64,000 bases of DNA from Saturnia japonica (lineage: Eukaryota > Arthropoda > Insecta > Lepidoptera > Saturniidae). Shown here piece by piece: positions 16,612 to 26,401 of the stretch (position 1 is the stretch's first letter; each line of letters starts with the position of its first letter). The notes beneath the pieces are model-generated. The model saw only the letters and a list, made by a program, of their open reading frames with translations, was not told the origin of the DNA and did no database searches. The stretch spans positions 34,272 through 98,271 of the forward strand of contig JAVKPJ010000048.1 of NCBI GenBank assembly GCA_033032175.1. Reading direction: 5' to 3'. A program made the position numbers and the translations under genes.

Positions 16612-17507
16612 CTACCCAACGTCTACGCTAACCTCTGCTGAGGTATTTGGCATCGGCGGCGCCTTGCCCTTAGTGGTCGGCGGCCTGCAGCTAGCTCCTC
16701 CCATTTGATGCCCAGCCGGTCTCCCGGCATCGGCACATACGGCGCAGTGGTGCTTTTCAGCGCACTGCAGCGCCTTGTGGCCGGGCAGCCCACATCGGAA
16801 GCACAGGGCCCCGCGGTCAACTGTCGACGGGCAGAGTGGGCGAGTGTGGCCCACACCCATGCACCTGAAACAGCGCATGGGCCCACCTTCCAGGAGGCGC
16901 ACACGAGCCGCACTCCACCCGACAAGGAGGCGACCTGCCTCAACCAACACCTTCGCAGCCGCGACGGGGAGCGAGAGGTGCACTGCACCTGTGCCTCTGC
17001 CATAGGCCCGTATGGCTCCAGCCCTAATTAGGGGTTTCTCACAGCCGGTCTTAGCAGCCACAGCTGCCACAACCTCTTCCACCGACACTGAGTCGTCCAA
17101 CCCAATAACGCGAACGTCCGCCCTTTTAACCGGCCTGGCGATGGTAGCCTCGCCCACCAACACCGTCTGTAGGATTTCGGCTATCCGGTCCGCCTGTTCC
17201 GGGCCACGGGAGCCCCGGATCTCCACAATCCTGGATCCCGTAGCTGTGGCCCTAGTGGATATATTCTCGATACCGAGATCCGCCAACACAACTTGGTCCC
17301 GAGCCTTTAAGAGAGCTTCGCTATAGCTCAGTCCCCTCGCCAAGGCCTCTGGCTGCAGTGTAATAAGCACTGCAGCTGAGCGCGGTGTCGAGGGGAGCTT
17401 TGCCTTAGGCTTATGCCCAGGTGCCCTCCCAACAGGTACGGGAGCTACTCCCACAGAAGGCCTCGGTACCGTGGAGAGCTTCTCCCTTCTTCTTCGGCGG
17501 CGACGGG
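16612..17507 (-). pseudogene. E7 ORF1, C-terminal part only
   Basis: About 298 codons in one open frame, from RSRRRRRR at the truncation to the stop at 16612. Contains the core PRSAAVLITLQPEA, ADVRVIGLDDSV, and knuckles CFRCMGVGHTRPLC, CFRCGLPGHKALQC and CAVCADAGRPAGH. The N-terminal third with NLKGT and the coiled coil is missing. The open frame reads on through the poly(A) of E8 as lysines, which is accidental. No promoter or start is visible, so it is unlikely to be made. Confidence 0.85.
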
Positions 17508-17511
17508 ACCT

Positions 17512-17514
<3 letters not shown>
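17508..17514 (-). repeat. Telomere repeat remnant between E7 and E8
   Basis: ACCTAAC only; the phase is shifted by one base on each side relative to the usual AACCTAACC, as expected for an irregular 5'-truncation junction. Confidence 0.85.
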
Positions 17515-17573
<59 letters not shown>

Positions 17574-17574
<1 letters not shown>

Positions 17575-17654
17575 GTGGAGAAACCCGTCATGGGTACACA
17601 CCCGCCCGGGGGGACGAGTGGTTATGTGAGACTCCTACTCACTAAAACTCCACG
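17574..17654 (-). other. 3'-terminal RNA fold of E8
   Basis: CGTGGAG/CTCCACG and GTGAG-ACTCCTA-CTCAC. Confidence 0.78.
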
Positions 17655-17908
17655 GTGTACCATCGGCCGCCATAGTGGGACGCGCGGGCACTGCGGATGC
17701 AATCTGCCGCGACGCCCCGGCGGCCGGCCCCAGTCGGGCCCCGGCGCTAAAGAGAGACAGTCTGGTACAACCCCAACTGTCTCCCAGACGGCTGAGCCAG
17801 TGCAATGGGAAGACGGGCCCCCCGACCCGTCTCCCCTTGGTCCAGCAAGGTAGAGGAGAAGGCAGAAAACGCCCTCCTTCCCTTTACCTATTCGTCTGCG
17901 CTAAAACC

Positions 17909-19867
17909 TCAAGGAGGTTCTGGTGCGGATGGTGCCTTCCCTTTACCTGAAGAGTTTGGCCTGCATCCGGCTCCCCCCATGTAATGTGCCGCCGACTTTC
18001 CTGCGTCAGCACAAACGGCGCAATGCAGTGCCTCTGCCTCACAATCTCGTGCCCTGTGACCAGGTTTACCGCAGCGGAAGCAGAGCACTCCCCTGTCAAC
18101 TGCTGACGGGCATAAGGGCCGAGTGTGGCCTAGACCCATGCACTTGAAACAGCGCATTGGCTTGTATTCAAGCACATGAACCCGGGCCGCGCTCCAACCG
18201 ACAAGGAGGCGCCCAGCCTCCGTCAGGGTCCTAGCCGCGGCTACGGGCACAGACAAATGTATCGCACCCAGGCCTCCTCTAAAATTGCGAATTTCGCCAG
18301 CCCTTATATGGGCTGGCTGGCATCCGCCCTTTAACGCCGTGGCGGCAACAACCTCATCTCTGGTCACAGAGTCATCCAAGCCGACGATGCGGACGCTAAC
18401 CCTCTTAACAGGCCGGTTGATCAAGGCAACGTCCGCCAACGCCGCCTGGAGACTCTGCGCCAGTCTGTCGGCTTGCTCCGGGCCTTGGGAGCCAGGAATT
18501 TCGAAGATTCTTGCTCCCGTTTTAGTCTGACGGAACGAGAGCCTATCAATTCCCATCGACGTCAGATTTACAGCCTCTCTAGCCATCAGTAGAGCCGTTT
18601 TGTAGCTCATCCCCTGAGCCACTGCCTGGGGCTGCAGTGTCATGACCACTGCAGCCGCACGCGGGCTCGGGGGGAGCTTCACCTTGGACTTCCGAGGTGC
18701 ACCCTTCTGAGGAGTGGAAGCTGCCTTCGCAGACGGTACCACCTTCCTCTTCTTATTCCTTTTCTTTTTGCGACGGGATACTTCGGTCCACGTCGCTTCG
18801 GCATTTTGCGCCGTGGTTGGAGTCGTATCCAGGACCACTCTAGGGACCGACTCTTGGAATGGCGCTGCCCCAGAGGTCGCAGCACAATGTGCAGGTGCGG
18901 GTTTAGCCGGTTTCTTCTTGGCACCAGCGGGCTTACACTTTGGCCCCCCTACAGGCCCAGCTTTCTCCAGCCTCCTATCCACGGCCAAGGATGGACGAAC
19001 CACCTCTGCAGGGGGAAGACGATCATCCAAGCGGGCGGTAATCATCTCACCGAGAGATACCCGAAGGGAATGTTCCATGTTGTCCATACGGACCATCATC
19101 GCATCCAGCAACGCCTGAGGAACGATTTCCTGCTCCCGGTGAGGGACCTCCGGCACCACCTGCACTGGCGCAGCCTTTACCTGGCCACGCAGAGCGGCGA
19201 GTTCCACTCTCATCTCGGTCGCCTCTTCGCGTAGCTTACGCATCTCGCGCCGGAGGATAAGCGTTTCCTGCTCTACCGTGCGCTTGAGCGCTGTAGCTGT
19301 GACCTCCTCCAGGGTCCTGGCCGCCTCCTTTAGTTTTTTAATAGAAGTACCCTTGAGGTTGCCAGATGTCTTGCACACCTCAAGGATATTTTTAACTCTG
19401 CTGGTAGCCAGAGCCCTCAGTCGCTCTGGATCAAGGGTCTCTATGTCCAACGGCGGCTCCTCGTCCACCTCCTGATGAGCATCACCGCACTGGGTGCTTC
19501 CAGAGGGAATAGGCCCAGATAACTCGTCTACGGATGCGGGGACGCTCTTCGCCCTGGAAGAACTGCCCAAGTCACGTGCCTTACCACGCCGAGCCGTTGT
19601 AATTTTACAGGGAGAGACTTCCACAACATCATCATCGTGTGCATCTTCCAAATGCAACCGCTTTCTCCCTTCAGCCCCCAATGCCGTTAAACTACTGGAG
19701 CTATTAGACCAGTGCTTGACTGTAAATCGGTCAAGCGACTGATCTCGCTCCAGGACCACAACGGGTCTATCAATTAACCGTTTTTCCTTAGCCAAGGTCG
19801 TCGTTTTAGTGGAATCAGTCGTCAGTTTACTAGCCAGTGTCGTCGTGTGTTTTCTCGAATCTTGCAA
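17909..19867 (-). CDS. E8 ORF1: Gag-like protein of the Gag-only family
   Basis: 652 codons from a TTG at 19867, without an in-frame ATG near the start. Parts: two TTTLA repeats, PVVVLERDQSLDRFTV, NLKGTSIKKLKEAARTL, a coiled coil (LRREMRKLREEATEMRVEL), PRAAAVVMTLQPQA, VSVRIVGLDDSV, and knuckles CFKCMGLGHTRPLC, CFRCGKPGHRARDC and CAVCADAGKSAAHY. The upstream ATG at 19977 (MDSAKFKSKLPQEG) is in another frame; the C-run between them is seven (19875-19881) and a run of eight would put both in one frame. ORF1 is open and intact. Probable role as in E6: RNA binding and telomere delivery with ORF2 supplied in trans. Confidence 0.85.
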   Translation of the reverse strand: MQDSRKHTTTLASKLTTDSTKTTTLAKEKRLIDRPVVVLERDQSLDRFTVKHWSNSSSSLTALGAEGRKRLHLEDAHDDDVVEVSPCKITTARRGKARDLGSSSRAKSVPASVDELSGPIPSGSTQCGDAHQEVDEEPPLDIETLDPERLRALATSRVKNILEVCKTSGNLKGTSIKKLKEAARTLEEVTATALKRTVEQETLILRREMRKLREEATEMRVELAALRGQVKAAPVQVVPEVPHREQEIVPQALLDAMMVRMDNMEHSLRVSLGEMITARLDDRLPPAEVVRPSLAVDRRLEKAGPVGGPKCKPAGAKKKPAKPAPAHCAATSGAAPFQESVPRVVLDTTPTTAQNAEATWTEVSRRKKKRNKKRKVVPSAKAASTPQKGAPRKSKVKLPPSPRAAAVVMTLQPQAVAQGMSYKTALLMAREAVNLTSMGIDRLSFRQTKTGARIFEIPGSQGPEQADRLAQSLQAALADVALINRPVKRVSVRIVGLDDSVTRDEVVAATALKGGCQPAHIRAGEIRNFRGGLGAIHLSVPVAAARTLTEAGRLLVGWSAARVHVLEYKPMRCFKCMGLGHTRPLCPSAVDRGVLCFRCGKPGHRARDCEAEALHCAVCADAGKSAAHYMGGAGCRPNSSGKGKAPSAPEPP

Positions 19868-19968
19868 AATTTTGCCCCCCCAGAAGACGCGGGGCAGCCC
19901 GAGCTAGGCTCGGGGAGGGATTCTCCCTTTCGGGTACCCTCCTGGGGTAGTTTACTCTTAAATTTTGC
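19864..19968 (-). other. Structured 5' unit of E8, single copy
   Basis: Outer stem GCAAAATT/AATTTTGC, CCCCAG/CTGGGG, GAGGG/CCCTC, short variable hairpin CCC-TTTC-GGG, hairpin CCCGAGC/GCTCGGG, C7 run. Confidence 0.75.
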
Positions 19969-20213
19969 CGAATCCATCGCTATTTTCTTTAACGTCAGTT
20001 TGCGGTACGCCTGCCGGGACCGGTATAAAAGCTACCGATCCCGCCAGCCGCTGTCCGGAACTGGGCCCTTGGGGCTCAAATTGAGCCCTCATTGGCCCCA
20101 GCCCGGTACTGGGTGCGCCGCGCACATGCCACACCCAGGAGCTTTTAATGGCCCTCCAGCCACTACCCCTCCACAGTCCCCTCTGATAATCAGAGGGATA
20201 CCGGGAGGAGTTT

Positions 20214-20289
20214 GTCAGGTATCAGCCGCCGACCAGACTGGTCGACGTTGCCCGGGGTGCACCACGAGGAGGTTCCTGACACGCACCCC
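20214..20289 (-). ncRNA. HDV-like self-cleaving ribozyme at the 5' end of E8
   Basis: Same sequence and pairing as in E6 (P1 GGGGTGC/GCACCCC, P2 GTCAGG/CCTGAC, P4 CGACCA/TGGTCG, GGCTGAT). Four bases of unknown origin lie 5' of the cleavage point. Confidence 0.87.
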
Positions 20290-20293
20290 CGGG

Positions 20294-20331
20294 ACCTAAC
20301 CTAACCTAACCTAACCTAACCTAACCTAACC
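20294..20331 (-). repeat. Telomere repeats between E8 and E9
   Basis: 38 bases of perfect CCTAA repeats, the longest run in the window. Confidence 0.97.
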
Positions 20332-20351
20332 TTTTTTTTTTTTTTTTTTTA

Positions 20352-20439
20352 CATGGGGAAATCCTGCATTGGATACACCTCCCGCCGTCGGGGGACAGCG
20401 AGAGGGTTATGCCGGACTCCTACCGGCTAAAACCCCATG
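20352..20439 (-). other. 3'-terminal RNA fold of E9 (beta type)
   Basis: Closing stem CATGGGG/CCCCATG, middle stem with CGC/GCG, small hairpin GCCGG-ACTCCTA-CCGGC. Confidence 0.8.
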
Positions 20440-20675
20440 GCCGCATCAGCGCGTATGTGAAACAGGGTTGCGGGAAAGGCGGCAAGCATGCTACCGCTAC
20501 CCTGTTCACGCGCTCGGGTCACCCGAAGGTGGTGAAAGCGGGGACCCTCTTCTCGTGGACAGACTGACTCTCTCTCAGGCTTCCTCTTCCTCCTCAGCGG
20601 CTACCCGAACTCTTCCTTCACGGGACCTCATTTATACGACAATAGGCGCCCCCGCGTCTATTGCCTTGTGGTTTA

Positions 20676-23600
20676 CTAAGGGGGCCTCTGATGATATAGG
20701 CCTCTTGGCCTGCCATGCCTGGATCTTCCGCGACGAATCAACGGCGCTCCTGGTGCTCTCTCCCTCTGTCTCTCTATTTCTTCTTTCTGCGACAAGACAG
20801 CTTCACAGAAAGAGACCACAGCATTCCATGTTCTCTCATCCCTAACCATAGCTCGAATCACTGAAGGCAGAGTAAGGTCATCACCAATAACGGCCCTGAG
20901 CTCTCGACGCTCCCCAGACCACGCAGAGCATTCCTCCAACGTGTGCTGCGATGTATCAACCTCGCACTCGTCGCAGTGATGACACCTTGCTGTGAGCTCC
21001 CTCCCAGCTATCTGGTGCAGATACTTGCCAAAACAACCATGACCGGTCAGTATCTGCACCAGGCGGAAAGTCAGGGTTCCGTGGACCCTACCCACCCATT
21101 CCCAAAAAACAGGGCGGATCGCCTCAATTATTGTAGTTCCAGCACTGGGTGAGGCCAAAGATTCCCGCCAACTCCGAAACATCATACGCTGCAAATGCGC
21201 TCTCTGCAACTTCTTCTCTCTCGAGGCGACATTCATTCCACCAACGAATTTCTCGGCACACCAGAAATATAACGCTGCATAACAATGAGCCACCAACTCC
21301 CATGGCGGAGAGCTCCCCAGCAGACACGCTGCCTCGAACGATATCGTCCTGTACCCGCGTATCCCTCTGATAGCCATTAACCGTTGCAGCCTACGCAAGA
21401 TGGCAGAACAGCGAGGAGTTAAGGCGTCATGCCAAACTGGGGCTCCATACAAAGCCATAGATCGTATAACCCCCAAGTAGAGATTACGACATCCGGTACC
21501 GGCACCTCCAAGGTTGGGTAAAAGACCTGCAAGCGCAGAAGCACACCGCGTGACTTTAGAAGCCAGCTGGGCAAAATGCTCGTCAAACCGCCAACGACTG
21601 TCTAAGACAAGGCCGAGGTACTTTAATTTAGAGCTCACACGAATGCGGACACCACAAACCTCAATATGCGCATTGGGGGGAGGAGCTCTACGAGGGCCAT
21701 GGAAGCAAATAGCCTCCGTTTTGCTTAGAGCCACTTCTAATCCGAGCATCCGAATCCTCCCAACGACCTGCGTGACACTAACCGTCATGAGCCGAATAGC
21801 GGCCTGAAAATCTTCACCACGTGCCGTCACCAGCGTATCATCGGCATAGCACGTCACCGCGGCGCCAGGCAAGAGCGCGCCCCTCAACACCCAATCATAC
21901 CCCAAGTTCCACAGGAGAGGACCAAGAACCGACCCCTGTGGAACACCACACGTTATCACTCTCTGATGAGCACGCGCGTCCTGCCCAACACAGATTACCT
22001 TCCTGTCTTCCAGGTAAGAACCAATCAATCGACGCAGATACAACGGCACCCCATGGTATCGCAGCGCCTCCTTTATACATTCCCAGGGGAGGCTGTTGAA
22101 GGCGTTAGCAATGTCTAATGACACTGCCAACAGCACACCCCCCTGGGAAACCGCCTCACTTGAGAGGGATTTGACACGCAAAACAGCGTCAACCGTCGAT
22201 CTACCCTCCCTAAAACCATATTGCACCGGCGAAAGATCAGGCCCCACCCCAGATAAACACTGGTACAGGCGCCGCGCAACAATACGCTCCAAAAGCTTCC
22301 CAGCTTCATCCAACAAGACAATAGGACGAAACGCATTAGGAGAGTCTGAAGGGCGTCCCTGCTTTCGAAGTAACACAAGGCGTCCCACCTTCCACAGGAG
22401 AGGAAAGTGCCCCTGCTCCATGCAAGCATCAAACAACCGCCTAAGCCTTACCCCCAATTCCGACATAACCAGCACCCAAACGCGGCCAGGTATTCCGTCC
22501 GGCCCCGGAGCAGAATTCTTAACTCGGAGCCGTCTCACAGCCGCATCCAACTCAGCTTCAGTGACCAAAGGCACTTCACCCGAATCTCCCTGAGTGAAAG
22601 TCACGGATGCTCTAAAAGGAGCTGCATGCTCTGGCCTCGACGGAAAAAGCGTCGACAATATTGTCTCCAAAACCTGCGGCTGCAAACTCTCAGTAATCGG
22701 AGGTGCCCACGGGCGCAACAAACCCAACACCATACGGTATGGACGTCCCCACGGATCACCGTCCAAAGTATTTAGAAGGTCCTCCCTCGCCCGAGACTTA
22801 GCCGCCCTAATAGCTGCTCGAAGTTCCTTCTTGGCCTCCTTATAAGTGGCGTACATCTGTGCCTCTATAGCTACATCTCGTCCCCGACGCAGCCTACGGT
22901 GCCTAGAATAAAGGCGCCTAGCTGCTACACACTCAGACCGCAACCGTGCGATCTCGCAAGACCACCAATAGACTCGTCGCTTAGGCGGCTGTAGCCGGAG
23001 TTTAGGCATCGCAGCATCCGAAATACGTGTCATAGCCTCCCGGAACCAACGAGCTTCATCGACAACGCTCACCTGCCCACCCGGCGATGAGAGCCAAGAC
23101 TCCACCACAGAAGCCTCCATCAATGCCTGCTTATTGAGGCGCTTAACGGCCCATCTAGGCGACGTCGAGATTCCAGAAGACGGTACAATTGGAGAGCGAC
23201 TGAGATCAAATCTGATATACAGATGATCTGATAGACTCTCCGCTTCTTCTACAACTCTCCAGTTTTGGATTCGGCGGGCAACCATAGGGGTGGCAAAGGT
23301 GACATCTACAATGGAGCCCCCCTCCCGCCGAACACAAGTGTTGATAGTCCCTTGGTTGACCACAGTGAGGCCGATCTCGATTGTCCACTCGTTCAGAGCT
23401 CTACCACGAACATCAGTGACGGGAGATCCCCAGGCAATGGATTTCGCATTGAAATCCCCCGCCACTAACAAAGGGCAGGGTAACATCCGGTTAATCAAGG
23501 TTCCCACCCGTTCCAGAAACTCTTCAAAATCTGCCAACGATCTATTAGGGGAAAAATAGACCCCCACTATCACAATTTCCGCCAACCTGACCACTACATA

Positions 23601-23825
23601 TCCTACATCTCTTGCTAATACTGTCATAACAGGAGATCCTGCAGTTCCTGACGAAACAACAGCCACTGTACCCGTAGCATCCCCAACCCAAGTTTCTCTG
23701 GAGGGGACGAAATAGGGCTCAGCAACCACCGCAAGTTGTATTGTCCACTCAGCCATGGTCTGCAGCAAGAGATCTTGAGCTGCAGACGAGTGATTGATGT
23801 TACATTGAAGAAACCTAAAATCCAT
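20676..23825 (-). CDS. E9 ORF2: endonuclease-reverse transcriptase (beta)
   Basis: 1049 aa from the ATG at 23825 (MDFRFLQCNINH), one base after the ORF1 stop (TAGTATG). The frame is open 15 codons further up but overlaps ORF1. Endonuclease: AEPYFVPSRETW, GDFNAKSIAWGS, SDHLYIRFDL. Reverse transcriptase: SAPGPDGIPGR, FREGRSTVDA, SLDIANAF, VPQGSVLGP, CYADDTLVTARG. C-terminal finger CHHCDECEVDTSQHTLEEC, then a short RR-rich tail. All catalytic motifs are present, so the enzyme may work. Differs clearly from the alpha ORF2 across its whole length. Expected to prime on nicked TTAGG DNA using the 3' UTR fold. Confidence 0.94.
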   Translation of the reverse strand: MDFRFLQCNINHSSAAQDLLLQTMAEWTIQLAVVAEPYFVPSRETWVGDATGTVAVVSSGTAGSPVMTVLARDVGYVVVRLAEIVIVGVYFSPNRSLADFEEFLERVGTLINRMLPCPLLVAGDFNAKSIAWGSPVTDVRGRALNEWTIEIGLTVVNQGTINTCVRREGGSIVDVTFATPMVARRIQNWRVVEEAESLSDHLYIRFDLSRSPIVPSSGISTSPRWAVKRLNKQALMEASVVESWLSSPGGQVSVVDEARWFREAMTRISDAAMPKLRLQPPKRRVYWWSCEIARLRSECVAARRLYSRHRRLRRGRDVAIEAQMYATYKEAKKELRAAIRAAKSRAREDLLNTLDGDPWGRPYRMVLGLLRPWAPPITESLQPQVLETILSTLFPSRPEHAAPFRASVTFTQGDSGEVPLVTEAELDAAVRRLRVKNSAPGPDGIPGRVWVLVMSELGVRLRRLFDACMEQGHFPLLWKVGRLVLLRKQGRPSDSPNAFRPIVLLDEAGKLLERIVARRLYQCLSGVGPDLSPVQYGFREGRSTVDAVLRVKSLSSEAVSQGGVLLAVSLDIANAFNSLPWECIKEALRYHGVPLYLRRLIGSYLEDRKVICVGQDARAHQRVITCGVPQGSVLGPLLWNLGYDWVLRGALLPGAAVTCYADDTLVTARGEDFQAAIRLMTVSVTQVVGRIRMLGLEVALSKTEAICFHGPRRAPPPNAHIEVCGVRIRVSSKLKYLGLVLDSRWRFDEHFAQLASKVTRCASALAGLLPNLGGAGTGCRNLYLGVIRSMALYGAPVWHDALTPRCSAILRRLQRLMAIRGIRGYRTISFEAACLLGSSPPWELVAHCYAALYFWCAEKFVGGMNVASREKKLQRAHLQRMMFRSWRESLASPSAGTTIIEAIRPVFWEWVGRVHGTLTFRLVQILTGHGCFGKYLHQIAGRELTARCHHCDECEVDTSQHTLEECSAWSGERRELRAVIGDDLTLPSVIRAMVRDERTWNAVVSFCEAVLSQKEEIERQRERAPGAPLIRRGRSRHGRPRGLYHQRPP

Positions 23826-23826
23826 A

Positions 23827-25977
23827 CTAATTTTCTTCATGCACCACACGGGCGGCTGTCGGTGCCTCACATATAGCCGACATCAGCGAAGTCTGTGAAG
23901 GAGCCTTATTCTCCCTTCCCTTCTTCTTCCTGTTCCCCTGATTGGGTAAAGACGCAAGCCTAGTACAAGAGTTGCCACCCACACGATGGTCCGCAGGTTT
24001 ACCTGTATCTGCACATACCGCACAATGTGGTTTGGCAGTACACACATTGGCTTTGTGTCCCGGCTGAAAACATCGGAAGCACAACTGACTGCGATCAACA
24101 TTTGAAGAACATTTTGTCCCTACGTGTCCTTCCTGCAAACATTTATAACACCTCTGTGGTCTGGTTGGCAGGACTTTAACGTGAGCCGAAACCCAACCAA
24201 CCAGCAGTCGACGCCCATCATCGAGTTTTTTTGCCACAGCTACAGGGCAAGAGACCACAGACGTATAAAGACTCCTCAACCCGAGTCGTATGCCACTAGT
24301 CCTCACATGATCCGAAGAACATCCAGTAGCCTTGACAATGGCAGCAACTATTTCCTCCACAGTCACCGCCTCATCAAGGCCCGAAATGCGCACGTCTGCA
24401 CACCTCATAGGCCGAGCTACCTTAACACCCTCAGCAGGGACAACAGCTTTGATTCTCGCTGCCAGAGCATCAGCTTTCTCACCGCTGGCAGCTCCCGGGA
24501 CCTCTAACAGATATCCACCTGCAGCCGTCTTTCTCCATCGGATCCCAGGTATACCAATGTCAGACACTTTAACCTCTGCCTTAATTCTATTAAGGACTTC
24601 CAAATAAGAAAGTCCCTTTTCCTCCGCTCCCGGCTGCAGAGTAACAGATACCGCCGTAGTTTTGGGAGGCCGATTAATATTCGATGCCTTATCTTTCTTA
24701 GAGATTGGCTTCTTTTTATTCCTAGGCTGTCTCTTCGGTCGGCCATTTTTACCCACCAACACCCACTCGCCTTCCTTTGGTCTAGGTGCTGGTAAAATCT
24801 CTTTACTGGGAGATAAAGAGATGGAGGTTGCATGCACATGCGTAGGTCCCTTGCTGATCTTCTTACTACCCTCGCTTTCGCCAGTCTCCTGAATAACAGT
24901 AGTAGTAGGTACTGCATCGGATGCAGCCATCACCGTAACCACTGACTGAACGCTTTCCCGGTTCGCACTGGAGGAAGACCATTCTCCCTGCAGTAGCCTC
25001 TGCTCAATAGCCTCCAAACGAGAAAACATACCCTCCATACGACCCAACACACAATCAAGCCTTTTACTATCTTCCCCTCCATTTTGAGCGAAATTACGCT
25101 TCTGCGTTAATGAGGGAAAGGCCTCACCCCCATCAATATCAGTGGGAACACAGGTGACAGACCTAATAGGCTCAGGGAGACGAGTTCTTTCCATTTCCGC
25201 CCTGAGCTCCGCCAGCTGTCTTCGCAGCTCAACAAGTTCAGCCGCCTGCCTAGACTCCTTAGCCGCCAACTCTGCGTACGCTGCCTGAAGCATCATTACC
25301 TCATCCGAGACAGTACGAGATTGTAATTCCTCGACTACCTCTTCAATAGACGAGGCCGCGTCATTGAGGGCACGCTGGAAAGTGCCCTTGAGGTTTTTTG
25401 ATTTCATAGCGACTTTGCGAATAACCTCAACATCTACATTAACCCTTTTATTCAGATCAGCGGCCATCTGTTCATCCGCACCTGAACCTGGGACCCGGGC
25501 TCGCGCAGCCGCTCTCTCCCGCCTCGCTCTAGAAGCCATCTGCGCAACCTCTCCCTCAGCCTTGACGCGGAGTTCCTCCTGCTCCAAGCGAATTAACTCC
25601 GCCTTAGCTTTCGCCAGATCCTTATAATGCCCCGTTGTCGGAGGACGACCCCTGACTTTTTTCTTGAGAACGGGGGTACATTGTCCAGTCATGCCAGTTT
25701 CAGGCTCGCTCCCTGACGATAAGCCCTCCTGAAAAAGAAGGCGTCCTCTTTCTTTAAGCTTGCGAACTTCCGCAAGGGGGACATCACTTCCCTCACTGGC
25801 CGTTACCATAATGGATCTGCCACTGTCCGTGATATCCGAAAGGCACTCCAGCGACACCTCTCTCTCCAGGCCCACAGTGGAGCAATCAGTTGCAGTGGCA
25901 CCACTCTCTGTAAAAAGGCCATCATTCTCCTTAACATTCTTCGGTTTTGTTTTATTTTTTAAAAATGCACTCTTCAT
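23827..25977 (-). CDS. E9 ORF1: Gag-like RNA-binding protein (beta)
   Basis: 716 aa from the ATG at 25977 (MKSAFLKNK); an upstream GTG in frame is less likely. Features in order: acidic serine-rich N-terminus, AT-hook-like KVRGRPPTTGHY, NLKGTFQRALNDAASSI, coiled coil (about 230-290, AELVELRRQLAELRAEMER), core TTAVSVTLQPGA, ADVRISGLDEAV, knuckles CYKCLQEGHVGTKC and CFRCFQPGHKANVC, then CAVCADTGKPADH, and a KKKGRENK tail. Ends in TAG, coupled to ORF2. Same domain order as E4 ORF1. Confidence 0.92.
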   Translation of the reverse strand: MKSAFLKNKTKPKNVKENDGLFTESGATATDCSTVGLEREVSLECLSDITDSGRSIMVTASEGSDVPLAEVRKLKERGRLLFQEGLSSGSEPETGMTGQCTPVLKKKVRGRPPTTGHYKDLAKAKAELIRLEQEELRVKAEGEVAQMASRARRERAAARARVPGSGADEQMAADLNKRVNVDVEVIRKVAMKSKNLKGTFQRALNDAASSIEEVVEELQSRTVSDEVMMLQAAYAELAAKESRQAAELVELRRQLAELRAEMERTRLPEPIRSVTCVPTDIDGGEAFPSLTQKRNFAQNGGEDSKRLDCVLGRMEGMFSRLEAIEQRLLQGEWSSSSANRESVQSVVTVMAASDAVPTTTVIQETGESEGSKKISKGPTHVHATSISLSPSKEILPAPRPKEGEWVLVGKNGRPKRQPRNKKKPISKKDKASNINRPPKTTAVSVTLQPGAEEKGLSYLEVLNRIKAEVKVSDIGIPGIRWRKTAAGGYLLEVPGAASGEKADALAARIKAVVPAEGVKVARPMRCADVRISGLDEAVTVEEIVAAIVKATGCSSDHVRTSGIRLGLRSLYTSVVSCPVAVAKKLDDGRRLLVGWVSAHVKVLPTRPQRCYKCLQEGHVGTKCSSNVDRSQLCFRCFQPGHKANVCTAKPHCAVCADTGKPADHRVGGNSCTRLASLPNQGNRKKKGRENKAPSQTSLMSAICEAPTAARVVHEEN

Positions 25978-26401
25978 TTCTAATCCCACGAGAATGGGGG
26001 AAACAACCGGTCCACCCAGGCATTGCCCCCTGTACCTGGGTAAGCCTAGCGTAACCCGTCAAGAGAGTCGGCCGGTTCTCTGACGGGGGTCGCACTCGTG
26101 ACTGGTCTCCCACCAGCCACGCATCCCCTCGCGGTGCGCCGCCGCTTGGGATTAGGGTAATTTTTTATAGAGGTTTTCTTCCTCGCGGTCCGGGCGGTGA
26201 AGCCAAGACCCTCGGTCCCATACGAAGCCGCGAGACGTGACCACGACACTCCGATGGGATTACGAGATCGACGGCGACAAGCCGAACAAGTTGTCAGGTC
26301 TGTCCGCCCGACGGCAGTGTGAGTACTCGCCGAGCCCGCCAACACACCACGTTCTTCGACACCTCTGACTAGCAGAGGAACGGTAAACGTAGCCCCCCCC
26401 C

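Larger units (their letters stand above)
16281..17507 (-). mobile_element. E7: 5'-truncated Gag-only element
   Basis: Poly(T) 16281-16298, 3' UTR to 16611, and ORF1 cut inside its first half at 17507. A seven-base telomere remnant then separates it from the poly(A) of E8. Typical result of incomplete reverse transcription. No ribozyme, leader or structured unit. Confidence 0.9.
17515..20289 (-). mobile_element. E8: Gag-only telomeric retrotransposon, full length
   Basis: Poly(T) 17515-17571 (57 bases), 3' UTR to 17908, ORF1, structured unit 19864-19968, leader, ribozyme ending at 20289. Four extra bases (CGGG at 20290-20293) stand between the 5' end and the telomere repeat. Leader and 3' UTR closely match E6; ORF1 is more diverged, so E6 and E8 are two lineages of the family. 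Confidence 0.9.

Noticed and set aside
17508..17601. Poly-lysine-rich N-terminus joined to E7 ORF1
   Set aside because: It is only the reading of the E8 poly(A) tail and 3' end; not a real protein start.
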